In this document: positions 26,008-33,799 of the stretch, one piece after another
Layout of the letters: each line of letters opens with the position of its first letter
Numbering within the stretch: position 1 is the first letter of the stretch
Assembly (NCBI GenBank): GCA_026393535.1
Contig: JAPKZY010000104.1
Location: 1 to 35,775, forward strand
DNA: 35,775 nucleotides
Reading direction: 5' to 3'
Source: Actinomycetota bacterium
GTDB taxonomy: Bacteria > Actinomycetota > Acidimicrobiia > Acidimicrobiales > Ilumatobacteraceae
Notes under the pieces: model-generated
Told to the model about the DNA's origin: nothing
The model's database searches: none
The model's input: the letters and a program-made list of their open reading frames with translations, nothing else
Program-made: the position numbers and the translations under genes

Positions 26008-27162
26008 TTAACCGAGCTTGATTGCTGGGTTGATGTACTTGTTGGTGACGATGTCGTCAGCTACAAGTCCGTCTTTTACCTTGGCACCAGTAGAGGTGAA
26101 CACTGGAGTCGCTGTCGCAATGAATGCTGTTACACGCTCTGTGTCGAAAGATCCGAGTGTTCCGTCTGGGCTGTTAGCAATGAGCTTGTCCTCTTGCATC
26201 TTTGCAACTGCGGCTTTTGCCTGACCTGCGTCATAGGCCCAACCGTTGTTGTACTGAGTTACTGCATCAAGGATGATTGCGTTAGCTGTATCTGGAGCAC
26301 CAAGATAATCAAGTGCGGCCTGCTGGATCACAGGTACGAGTGCTGTGAGGCATGTGTCGTACTGTGCGATGTTCGCTGGTGTGCCACCCAATGACTGTGC
26401 ATATGCGGTCCAACCTGCATCGTGGATGTACTGGTAGGCAACATCCTTCATCCAATCCTTAAGGACGTTCTTGTAGAAGTACGGCTCAGAAGTACCGAAA
26501 CCCTGTTGAGTGTCTTTTCCGCCTGCAGCGATGAACGACGCAGGTGCGCCGTCATATGTTGCATCAACTTGCTTCTTATCAAGAATTCCTGTGGCTGTGA
26601 AGTAGTCCATGTACGCGGCGCCATCGAAATAGCGAACCTTTGCACCAGTTGCCTTCAAGTCCGCAATTGTCTTTACGTCTGGATAGGTAGCTGGGTCCCA
26701 CATGATGATTTGTGGGTTGATATTGAACGGTGCAACAACAGCCTGTGTTGGGAAGTCGGTCGAGTGTGCAACCGCTTCGTCTGTGCTGGTGAAACCAAGA
26801 AGGATGCTTGGGTCTTTGTACAGTTCTGCTGTTACTTGGCTGTATCCGATTGCTGGTCCACCTGCACGGATTTCAACCTTTACACCTGTGGTTTTCCCAC
26901 CGGCCATGAGGTCTCCCGTGACGCGGAGTTTGGCTGTGTCTACTGTGTAACCAGGACCAACAAGTTGGTACAAGTTGCCGTGTTCTGCTTCTGGGTTCCA
27001 GTCAGTCTGAAGTGACACTGTTGCGGGGCAACCGGCAGCGACAAGGTCGACGCCGGTAGCTGCAGCAGCTGTTGTGTCTGGAGCAGCTGAATCACTGCCG
27101 CCGCACGCAGCAAGCGTGAGGGCAGCGATGACTGCAGTTGCTAATAGTGGTCTTTTTTTCAT
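26008..27162 (-). CDS. ABC transporter substrate-binding lipoprotein
   Basis: A 384-residue extracytoplasmic binding protein. It has a lipoprotein signal (KKRPLLATAVIAALTLAAC) with the lipidated Cys in LAAC, then a Ser/Ala/Thr-rich linker. The mature part resembles NMT1/THI5-like and aromatic sulfonate-type binding proteins: FTSTDEAVAHSTDFP, PFNINPQIIMWDPATYP, KDTQQGFGTSEPYFYK. The ligand is unknown; relatives bind pyrimidines, riboflavin, sulfonates or taurine. It is last in the operon, 36 bp after the permease, with an AGGAGA site at 27173-27178 and a terminator downstream. Confidence 0.85.
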   Translation of the reverse strand: MKKRPLLATAVIAALTLAACGGSDSAAPDTTAAAATGVDLVAAGCPATVSLQTDWNPEAEHGNLYQLVGPGYTVDTAKLRVTGDLMAGGKTTGVKVEIRAGGPAIGYSQVTAELYKDPSILLGFTSTDEAVAHSTDFPTQAVVAPFNINPQIIMWDPATYPDVKTIADLKATGAKVRYFDGAAYMDYFTATGILDKKQVDATYDGAPASFIAAGGKDTQQGFGTSEPYFYKNVLKDWMKDVAYQYIHDAGWTAYAQSLGGTPANIAQYDTCLTALVPVIQQAALDYLGAPDTANAIILDAVTQYNNGWAYDAGQAKAAVAKMQEDKLIANSPDGTLGSFDTERVTAFIATATPVFTSTGAKVKDGLVADDIVTNKYINPAIKLG

Positions 27163-27198
27163 GTGTTTATGTTCTCCTGGTAGTTGGTGATGTGCGGG

Positions 27199-28062
27199 TC
27201 AGTGACCCCTAGTGGTGATGTGCCATTTGCCGATGGCTCTTCGAGAGACCCATCCGAAAAAAAGGAACACCACCAGACCGAGTGTGCTGGCAAGAATGAT
27301 TGCAGCGATGAGCTCTGCGCCCCACAGGCGATTTCGGTACACATCTATCTGTGCGCCAATACCAACGACGCCACCCTGACGGAAATAGAAGTCACCAACG
27401 ACTGCACCGATAACCGCGAGACCTGCTGAAATACGGAGCCCTACGAAGATATTTGGAAGCGCTGCAGGGAATTGCAACTTGACCAAGCGGGTCCATTTCG
27501 ATGCACCTTGCAACGTGAATAACTCATGTTGACTTTTGTCTGCTGACAGGAGTCCGAACAGGGTGTTACTGACGATGGGGAACATGGCAATAAGAACAAC
27601 TACGAGAAGGCGCTGTGTTCGTGTGCCGTCAATCAGTGCGCGAATGAGCGGAGTCAGTGCAAGAACAGGCGCGCTTTGGATGGCGACTAGGTATGGCCAT
27701 GTCGCACGCTCTAGCCATCGACTTGAACTCATGAGAACAGCCAAACTCATCCCAACAACGATGGTGATCGACAAGCCAATAAGGGCAATCTTTGCTGAGT
27801 CCCACAACGACAGCAGAATCGGTTGTAGTCCGCGACGTTCGCCTGAATGCCACACAAAGAATCCGTCTGTCAGGACTTTGTGGGGTGTTGGTAGCAAGAA
27901 GCGTTTCTGTTCGGGTAGCACAACTGAAGACAAGAGGTACCAGACCGCAATAAATGCTACGAACACAATGATGGGTCCGATGTAGTCAACAAACGAAAAC
28001 CTGTCTGTTTTGTCTGGAATTACTTCCTCAACTGGACTGGTAATTGCGTTTGCGGTACTCAT
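27199..28062 (-). CDS. ABC transporter permease
   Basis: A 287-residue inner-membrane protein of the SsuC/TauC/ThiX family with about six transmembrane segments. The conserved cytoplasmic EAA loop is recognisable as LQGASKWTRLVKLQFPAALP followed by NIFVGLRISAG, which contacts the ATPase. Its ATG overlaps the ATPase stop (ATGA). It forms the channel of the importer with the ATPase upstream and the lipoprotein downstream. Confidence 0.9.
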   Translation of the reverse strand: MSTANAITSPVEEVIPDKTDRFSFVDYIGPIIVFVAFIAVWYLLSSVVLPEQKRFLLPTPHKVLTDGFFVWHSGERRGLQPILLSLWDSAKIALIGLSITIVVGMSLAVLMSSSRWLERATWPYLVAIQSAPVLALTPLIRALIDGTRTQRLLVVVLIAMFPIVSNTLFGLLSADKSQHELFTLQGASKWTRLVKLQFPAALPNIFVGLRISAGLAVIGAVVGDFYFRQGGVVGIGAQIDVYRNRLWGAELIAAIILASTLGLVVFLFFGWVSRRAIGKWHITTRGH

Positions 28063-28838
28063 TCATGTGCTCCGCGCAGAGCGTGGGAAATTTTTCCGCA
28101 CAGTTCGCCAAATTCTGGTTCGTATCGAAGATCATGGTTGCGTGGATATGCAAATGGAACATCAAATGACGCAATGATCTTGCCTGGACGAGATGACATC
28201 ACGAGAACTTTGGTTGACATGTACACAGATTCAGTTATTGAGTGGGTTATAAAAAGTCCCGCAAAACCCTCATGCTGGAACAGGCGAAGAAGTTCATCGT
28301 TCAAACGTTCACGAGTGATTTCATCAAGTGCACCGAAGGGTTCATCAAACAAGAAGACTTTCGGCTTCATAACTAAAGACCGAGCAAGTGATGCGCGCAT
28401 CCGCATACCGCCGGAGAGTTGACGTGGATACTTTTCTTCAAAACCATTCAGGCCTACAAGTTCGATTGCTTCGGCAGCCAGTCGCTGGCGTTCTGATTTG
28501 GGAAGTTTGTGAAGTTCAGCAATGAGTTCCACGTTGCGCGCAACGGTTCGCCACGGCATGAGTGTTGCATCTTGGAAGACATATCCGATGCTGTTGCGGT
28601 CGATAGCACAAGTGCCTCCGGTGTTTGCTTCAAGGTTTGAAGCAATTCGAAGAAGCGTTGACTTGCCGCATCCCGATGGCCCCACTACGGTGACGAATTC
28701 ACCAGCGTTGATAGAGAAGGACACATTGTCGAGAGCTTTTGTTCCTTCGTCAAACGTCATCGAAACGTTGTTAAAAGATAAAAGTGCAGAGGATGATGCC
28801 GGAGCGTCATTCATGATTATTGTCTCCGCCAAACTCAC
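28059..28838 (-). CDS. ABC transporter ATP-binding protein
   Basis: ATPase of the nitrate/sulfonate/taurine/pyrimidine importer class, about 259 residues. Walker A is GPSGCGKS (about 53-60), the Q-loop is YVFQDATLMPW, the signature is QLSGGMRMRASLARS, and Walker B is VFLFDEPFGALDE. The H-loop is LFITHSITES. GTG 28838 was chosen because TATCTT lies seven bases before it; ATG 28814 is an equally plausible start giving 251 residues. First gene of the importer operon. Confidence 0.9.
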   Translation of the reverse strand: MSLAETIIMNDAPASSSALLSFNNVSMTFDEGTKALDNVSFSINAGEFVTVVGPSGCGKSTLLRIASNLEANTGGTCAIDRNSIGYVFQDATLMPWRTVARNVELIAELHKLPKSERQRLAAEAIELVGLNGFEEKYPRQLSGGMRMRASLARSLVMKPKVFLFDEPFGALDEITRERLNDELLRLFQHEGFAGLFITHSITESVYMSTKVLVMSSRPGKIIASFDVPFAYPRNHDLRYEPEFGELCGKISHALRGAHE

Positions 28839-28845
28839 TAAAGAC

Positions 28846-28851
28846 AAGATA
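28846..28851 (-). promoter_or_regulatory. Possible leaderless -10 box TATCTT for the ABC operon
   Basis: On the minus strand TATCTT is followed by seven bases and GTG 28838. The competing start at ATG 28814 makes this one of the weaker cases. Confidence 0.35.
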
Positions 28852-28886
28852 GGGCATTGTTAGGGTCACCTGTGTCACTAAAAGGT

Positions 28887-30104
28887 TTACTTTCTGTTAC
28901 GAATTTGATTATCGAGCACGACGCCGCCATGTACAACAATTCTGTCGGGGGGCCCCATCGCAATCGACTCACGAAGATTAGCCGCAAGTGTGGCTACGAA
29001 AGTTGCGGGCTCGCCAACGGCAAGACAGCTAGCGACCCCATGAACAACATGATGAGCATGTGAAGAGACCATCTGAATCGCCGTTGCGGCTGTGACGTGC
29101 GCTGAGACCATAAGTAAAGACCCAATCTCCAGAGGGTCTCCGCGACCGACCAAGTTGAAAGGGTCCTGCAAGTTGTCTGCTCCTGCCGCAACGATGACCC
29201 CAGCTTGTTGCAGCCTGTAGATAGGTGTGATGGCGCGGGCCGGGTTGGTTGATATGCCACGTTCCTGAAGAAATAAATTGGTCTGTGGCAAAGCTGTGAC
29301 TGTGATTCCGGCGGCACTTACTTTTGCTGCGATGCGATCAATGTCTGCTTCCGACTTGGTTGACAACGCAACGCAATGACTGGCATTCATTTGGTGAGAC
29401 AGGTTGTCTCGAATCGCAATGTCTGCGAGGTGCTCTAGGTCACTTGAATCAGATCGCATGTTTTCATCGGCATGGAGGTCAAGAGGCAGCCCTGCTTCGA
29501 CTGCAAGATTCAACAAGAATTCGACTGCACCCTGCGGATCTGGGTCCAAGTGCGGACAACCGCCAACAACATCGATCCCGGCCGAGATTGCGTCGCGGGC
29601 GAGTGCACGGTGTTCTTTGCCGGCGACTCCGGTGACGGGCCACTCAAGAAGCATGGCGACTTGGACATCCATGAAATGAGCACAATTATTTTTTACTTCC
29701 AGCAATGCGCGTACAGAAGACAGGCCACCTGAAATGGTCGTGTCTGCATGGGTCCTTATTGACGTCACGCCATTCAGAGACATCAGATAAACAGCGCGCA
29801 TGGCACGCTCAATAATGTCGTTATGCGTAATTGTTGAGCGAACAGCTTCAAGTCCACGAATTGCGCCCATAAGGTCACCAGAAGGATTTGAAATGCGATC
29901 GGCGAGGAATGCTTTATCGAGATGTGCATGTGGCTCGACAAATGAGGTTGTAACGACATGACCTGAAAGAGAGATGTTCTTCGAAGTCGTGAGGGGGCAT
30001 CGCCCGGTAGGTCCAATCCACGCTATGAGACCGTCATCTGTCGCTACATCGACAATTGAGCCGTCAATCAGTTGAGCTTTAGTGAAGAGAATGGAAGCGG
30101 ACAC
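28887..30104 (-). CDS. Cytosine-deaminase-like (CodA family) amidohydrolase
   Basis: A 405-residue TIM-barrel amidohydrolase. The complete CodA-type metal and catalytic set is present: His59 and His61 (EPHAHLDKAF), His211 and Glu214 (LHADEN), His243 (NASHCVA) and Asp310 (AAGADNLQDPF). LPQTNLFLQERG resembles the CodA HLQGR region. It probably deaminates or hydrolyses a pyrimidine or similar heterocycle; cytosine, isoguanine and other substrates occur in the family. The start is GTG 30104, 7 bp after the LLM monooxygenase stop, so both are likely in one operon. The ABC importer follows after about 50 bp. Confidence 0.87.
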   Translation of the reverse strand: MSASILFTKAQLIDGSIVDVATDDGLIAWIGPTGRCPLTTSKNISLSGHVVTTSFVEPHAHLDKAFLADRISNPSGDLMGAIRGLEAVRSTITHNDIIERAMRAVYLMSLNGVTSIRTHADTTISGGLSSVRALLEVKNNCAHFMDVQVAMLLEWPVTGVAGKEHRALARDAISAGIDVVGGCPHLDPDPQGAVEFLLNLAVEAGLPLDLHADENMRSDSSDLEHLADIAIRDNLSHQMNASHCVALSTKSEADIDRIAAKVSAAGITVTALPQTNLFLQERGISTNPARAITPIYRLQQAGVIVAAGADNLQDPFNLVGRGDPLEIGSLLMVSAHVTAATAIQMVSSHAHHVVHGVASCLAVGEPATFVATLAANLRESIAMGPPDRIVVHGGVVLDNQIRNRK

Positions 30105-30111
30105 TGAGGTG

Positions 30112-31305
30112 TTACACCAGAGGGGAGAGAGGTGGCAATGGACGTCGCGCCATGGTCTCGCCCAATTGTGGCATCACTTCTTCGGCAACCATGTGCAATT
30201 GATCCTTCATCTCTTCACGAGTGAGCCCAGGTAAGTCGAAAAAGATAATCAGATGTTTGAGATCAAGAAGTTCTCGCCAGAAACCGATGGTGTCGACAAC
30301 GTCTGCTACGGAACCGATGGCCTGAATTTTTTGATCGACTGATTCCTGCACCGTTGGGCAATGGTCAAACGCAACTTTTGATCCGTCTGGATTTCTATAA
30401 CTAGCGAATCTGCCGTAGGGAGCGAGAAAACGGCAGAATTCATCATGACCTGCCTTGCCTTTTTTCATTGCAGCTTCCCGTGTTTTTCCGACATGAACGT
30501 TAAGAACAAGACAGCGATCTTCGCCGGGTGCTACTGGCTTGCCCATGTCATCACGGATTTGGGCGAATTTATTCCACTTATCTAGCTGGCTGTCCGCATT
30601 CTGAAGCCAGTACACAGCTTTGTGCCCTGCGCGGGGAACGTACTCGATCGTTTCGGGTGAAGTGACAGGTTGGTAAATGTCGACAATCCTTTGAGGGCGG
30701 GGAATGAGGGTGAGGTCATCAACGTTTGATCCACGGTCCGGAATATCATCCGCTGGCAATGTGAAGTGTTCACCCCGAAACGAGAATCGCTCGTTGGTCC
30801 ATGCGCGCTTGATGATTTCCAGTGACTCTTCAAATATTTGTCGGTTAATCCGATCATGTTCAGCAGACATGTCATTATCTCCAGAAGCAACCACCGTGCC
30901 AAGTGGCCATGCTTCGCGAGGAACAGTGCCACGTCCGACGCCAAATTCCATCCGTCCGCCGGTGATGATATCTGCGATGGCGAAATCTTCTGCAAGACGA
31001 AGTGGATTCCACTGAGGAACCACATTGAACATTTGGCCCAATCGCAAATTCTTCGTTTGGCTAGCTAGGTGTTGCCCAAAAAGAATCAAGTTGGGAAGAA
31101 CTTCGTATCCCTCGTATTGAAAGTGGTGCTCTGTGAGCCACATGGTGTCATACCCAAGCGAGTCAGCAGTACGAGCCCATTCAACAAGATTTCTGTAACA
31201 CTCAATGACGGCATTATTGTCGTAACGACGAGATGTCGGAGTAATTGAGTCACTTCCCGCATCGGGCATTGGAACTGTGCAGAAAAAATTTGTGTCAACT
31301 CTCAT
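30112..31305 (-). CDS. LLM-class flavin-dependent monooxygenase
   Basis: A 397-residue luciferase-like monooxygenase using reduced FMN. Typical segments are YDTMWLTEHHFQYEGYEVLP, LRLGQMFNVVPQWNPLRLAE and DFAIADIITGGRMEFGVGRG, and WPLGTV. The LLM family includes RutA (uracil ring opening), the riboflavin-degrading RcaE, and alkanesulfonate monooxygenases, so the substrate is not fixed by sequence. Its operon with a CodA-like enzyme and an importer of the pyrimidine/riboflavin/sulfonate class suggests oxidative ring opening of an imported heterocycle. ATG 31305 has TAATTT six bases upstream. Confidence 0.88.
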   Translation of the reverse strand: MRVDTNFFCTVPMPDAGSDSITPTSRRYDNNAVIECYRNLVEWARTADSLGYDTMWLTEHHFQYEGYEVLPNLILFGQHLASQTKNLRLGQMFNVVPQWNPLRLAEDFAIADIITGGRMEFGVGRGTVPREAWPLGTVVASGDNDMSAEHDRINRQIFEESLEIIKRAWTNERFSFRGEHFTLPADDIPDRGSNVDDLTLIPRPQRIVDIYQPVTSPETIEYVPRAGHKAVYWLQNADSQLDKWNKFAQIRDDMGKPVAPGEDRCLVLNVHVGKTREAAMKKGKAGHDEFCRFLAPYGRFASYRNPDGSKVAFDHCPTVQESVDQKIQAIGSVADVVDTIGFWRELLDLKHLIIFFDLPGLTREEMKDQLHMVAEEVMPQLGETMARRPLPPLSPLV

Positions 31306-31311
31306 GTGTCT

Positions 31312-31317
31312 AAATTA
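31312..31317 (-). promoter_or_regulatory. Leaderless -10 box TAATTT for the LLM-CodA operon
   Basis: On the minus strand TAATTT is followed by six bases and ATG 31305. An AT-rich inverted repeat ATTAAC-N5-GTTAAT at 31350-31366 lies about 33 bp further upstream and could be a regulator site. Confidence 0.5.
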
Positions 31318-31349
31318 GCCCACCTACAGTGAGACTTCGCACTCGACCC

Positions 31350-31366
31350 ATTAACTAGTTGTTAAT
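31350..31366. promoter_or_regulatory. Inverted repeat ATTAAC-N5-GTTAAT between GDPD and LLM genes
   Basis: The arms ATTAAC (31350-31355) and GTTAAT (31361-31366) are perfect, and AACTAGTT (31353-31360) is a second palindrome inside. It lies just downstream of the GDPD stop and upstream of the LLM promoter. Operator or weak hairpin are both possible; it has no clear T-run. Confidence 0.3.
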
Positions 31367-31369
31367 TGT

Positions 31370-32131
31370 TCACCACAAATGCCGTGCCGTAAATACATCT
31401 TTCAAGGCCCGAGTGTCGTCACTCATAACGCCGTCAACACCCATATCCAGCAGTTGACCAATCTGAAGCGGGTCATCAATGGTCCACACATGAATCTGCA
31501 GCCCGAGTCGATGCGCGCGCGCGATACTTCGATGTGTAACAACGGGGATGGGGCCCTGGCGCACAGGCACCTGTGCAATGAGTGCATGACGGGAAGGGCT
31601 GATTGGTATTCCGGTGGTACTTCCCAACACGAGGCGGATCACCTCTTGCGGGCCCATCGATGTACATAATCCTGCACCCAGTTCTGATCGAATATGTTGA
31701 AGTCGTTTATCGCTGAAACTTCCGACACAAATACGGTCAATGCAATTCGAGCGACGAATTGTGTCTATGAGTGGCTGCATCGCCGCATCTGATTTGCAAT
31801 CAATATTGATGCGAAGGTCCGGCCATGAAGTTAATAGATCTTCCAGCAAAGGTATTGGGTCAGTTCCGTCAATACGCGCAGTTGAAAGGGTGGACCAGTC
31901 GGTCTCTTCAATTCGCCATGGTTTGTCACAGGTGCGCTGCAAATCATTGTCATGAAACGCAACCAATCTGCCATCACGTGTTGAATGAACATCTGTCTCC
32001 ACATAGCGATATCCAAGAGCGACTGCGTCGTCAAAGGCTCGCAGAGTGTTCTCTGGTGCAGCAGAGGTTCCGCCGCGGTGAGCAAAGGCTATGGGTGAGG
32101 TGTTGTCGAGGTAGGGATGTCGAACGACCAT
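31370..32131 (-). CDS. Glycerophosphodiester phosphodiesterase
   Basis: Hydrolyses glycerophosphodiesters to sn-glycerol 3-phosphate and an alcohol (UgpQ/GlpQ type). 253 residues. Motifs are AHRGGTSAAPENTLRAFDDA, ETDVHSTRDGRLVAFHDNDL and the C-terminal HVWTIDDPLQIGQLLDMGVD. No signal peptide is seen, so it is likely cytoplasmic like UgpQ. Its ATG overlaps the acyl-CoA synthetase stop (TAATG), linking phospholipid head-group recycling to fatty-acid activation. Confidence 0.92.
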   Translation of the reverse strand: MVVRHPYLDNTSPIAFAHRGGTSAAPENTLRAFDDAVALGYRYVETDVHSTRDGRLVAFHDNDLQRTCDKPWRIEETDWSTLSTARIDGTDPIPLLEDLLTSWPDLRINIDCKSDAAMQPLIDTIRRSNCIDRICVGSFSDKRLQHIRSELGAGLCTSMGPQEVIRLVLGSTTGIPISPSRHALIAQVPVRQGPIPVVTHRSIARAHRLGLQIHVWTIDDPLQIGQLLDMGVDGVMSDDTRALKDVFTARHLW

Positions 32132-33687
32132 TAGATGGATCGACCGGCTGCCTTCCAGTATTCATCTTTCAACAGGCGCTTGTACAACTTGCCAGTCGGA
32201 TGTCGTGGCAGGTCTGACATGAAGTCAATTGTGCGCGGGCACTTGATGTCCGCAAGATGGGTCTTACAGAACGCAATAAGTTCCTTCGCTAATGCATCTG
32301 CCTCTTCGGGGGTTGCTGGCATAGTGACTGGCTGAACGACTGCTTTTACTTCTTCGCCAAAGTCGTCATTTGGTACTCCGAAGACTGCAATGTCCATAAC
32401 TTTCGGATGGTTGACCAGAATGTTTTCTGACTCTTGCGGATAAATGTTTACTCCGCCTGAAATGATCATGAATGCTTTTCTGTCCGTGAGATACAAGAAA
32501 TTATCTGGGTCAAGGTATCCGACGTCACCAAGTGTTGACCAGCCACGTCCCTTGGGGTCACGTGACGCTTTCGTCTTTTCAGGGTCGTTGTGATATTCAA
32601 AGACAGCACTACCTTCGAAGAAGATTGTTCCTGATTCTCCCTGTGGAACGTCGTCTCCGTTTTCATCACAAATATGGACGATTCCTTGGATCGCTGTTCC
32701 CACAGTTCCCGGATGAGCGAGCCACATGTCGCTGTTGCAGTAAACAAAGCCATTACCCTCGGTGCCTGCGTAATACTCGTGAATGATTGGTCCCCACCAC
32801 GAAATCATTGCCTTTTTGGTTTCGATCGGACACGGAGCTGCTGCGTGAATTGCAACTTCAAAATTTGATACGTCATACTTGTTTCGTACGGCCGGATCTA
32901 GTTTCAACATACGTATAAACATTGTTGGCACTAGTTGCGTGTGTGTCGCTTTGTACTGCTCTGCGTACTTCAAATACATCTCAGCGTCGAAGTGTTCCAT
33001 GACCACTGTGGTTCCGCCTGAAGCATGAACAGACATATTGAAACGCAATGGTGCTGCGTGATACAGCGGCGCAGGTGACAAATAGATCATGCCTTCGTGA
33101 AATTGATAAAGCCCGACTGTGAGTGCGGTAGCAAGTCCTGCAGAGGTTCCTAACGGTGTGCCCGCGAACGCACGCGAAACACCCTTTGGCATTCCGGTGG
33201 TTCCACTTGAGTACAGCATGTCTGTGCCGTCGATCATGTCAGAGAGGGGAATTGTCGGAGCTGAGTCAACTGTTGACTCGAATGAGTCATAGCCGTCGAT
33301 GGTCCCATCGAGCATGAGTCGAAGATGAACATTGGGGATGTCGTTTGAGATCTCAAGAGCTTGGTCAGCTTTGTATTTAGAGGTGATAAAAGCTTTTGCT
33401 TGGCAGTCATTCAAGATGTAGGTGAGTTCAGCCTTTGTGAGGCGACTCGAGCAAGCTGTGTAGACGACACCGGCGTAGTGGCATCCCCAGATCACTTCGA
33501 AATATTTGCTGTGGTTTTCCATGCAGACAGCGACGTGGTCTCCAGGTTGCAGTCCCGCCGCACGAAGAACATTGCTGAGGCGAATTGCGGCCTCGTGCAG
33601 TTCAAGAAAAGTGGTTATTTTTCCTGTCTCGGCTTGGATGACCGCTGGTCGTTGAGGATGGGTGGCGGCTGTGATTCCTGGGTACAT
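32131..33687 (-). CDS. Acyl-CoA synthetase (FadD-type, AMP-forming)
   Basis: A 518-residue ANL-superfamily ligase. The ATP-binding motif is YSSGTTGMPKGVSR (159-172). Other segments are YYAGTEGNGF, STLGDVGYLDPDNFLYLTDR, IISGGVNIYPQESE and the C-terminal PTGKLYK with the catalytic Lys. It activates a carboxylic acid to its CoA ester through an acyl-adenylate; chain length is unknown. TAGTTT lies six bases before ATG 33687. It is divergent from an acyl-CoA dehydrogenase, which suggests shared use in fatty-acid oxidation. Confidence 0.92.
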   Translation of the reverse strand: MYPGITAATHPQRPAVIQAETGKITTFLELHEAAIRLSNVLRAAGLQPGDHVAVCMENHSKYFEVIWGCHYAGVVYTACSSRLTKAELTYILNDCQAKAFITSKYKADQALEISNDIPNVHLRLMLDGTIDGYDSFESTVDSAPTIPLSDMIDGTDMLYSSGTTGMPKGVSRAFAGTPLGTSAGLATALTVGLYQFHEGMIYLSPAPLYHAAPLRFNMSVHASGGTTVVMEHFDAEMYLKYAEQYKATHTQLVPTMFIRMLKLDPAVRNKYDVSNFEVAIHAAAPCPIETKKAMISWWGPIIHEYYAGTEGNGFVYCNSDMWLAHPGTVGTAIQGIVHICDENGDDVPQGESGTIFFEGSAVFEYHNDPEKTKASRDPKGRGWSTLGDVGYLDPDNFLYLTDRKAFMIISGGVNIYPQESENILVNHPKVMDIAVFGVPNDDFGEEVKAVVQPVTMPATPEEADALAKELIAFCKTHLADIKCPRTIDFMSDLPRHPTGKLYKRLLKDEYWKAAGRSI

Positions 33688-33693
33688 GTCTCC

Positions 33694-33699
33694 AAACTA
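33694..33699 (-). promoter_or_regulatory. Leaderless -10 box TAGTTT for the acyl-CoA synthetase
   Basis: On the minus strand TAGTTT is followed by GGAGAC and then ATG 33687. The GGAG is only two bases from the ATG, too close to act as a Shine-Dalgarno site, so leaderless initiation fits better. Confidence 0.5.
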
Positions 33700-33765
33700 A
33701 TTGAATGACGGCAGTCACACCGCAGTCGCGAGTCTTCTGGTTCGCAACGGGTAATCCGCAGGCAT

Positions 33766-33794
33766 TACTATTATTGTCACGCCACGGGAAAGGG
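33766..33794 (+). promoter_or_regulatory. Probable -10 region and Shine-Dalgarno of the acyl-CoA dehydrogenase
   Basis: TACTAT/TATTAT at 33766-33774 is a good -10 candidate. GGGAAAGGG at 33786-33794 is a strong Shine-Dalgarno site five bases before ATG 33800. No convincing -35 was found. Confidence 0.4.
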
Positions 33795-33799
33795 CCACG

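Noticed and set aside
26422-27015. 197-codon Cys-rich frame on the plus strand opposite the binding-protein gene
   Set aside because: It is antisense to a clear lipoprotein gene and the high Cys content is typical of a shadow frame.
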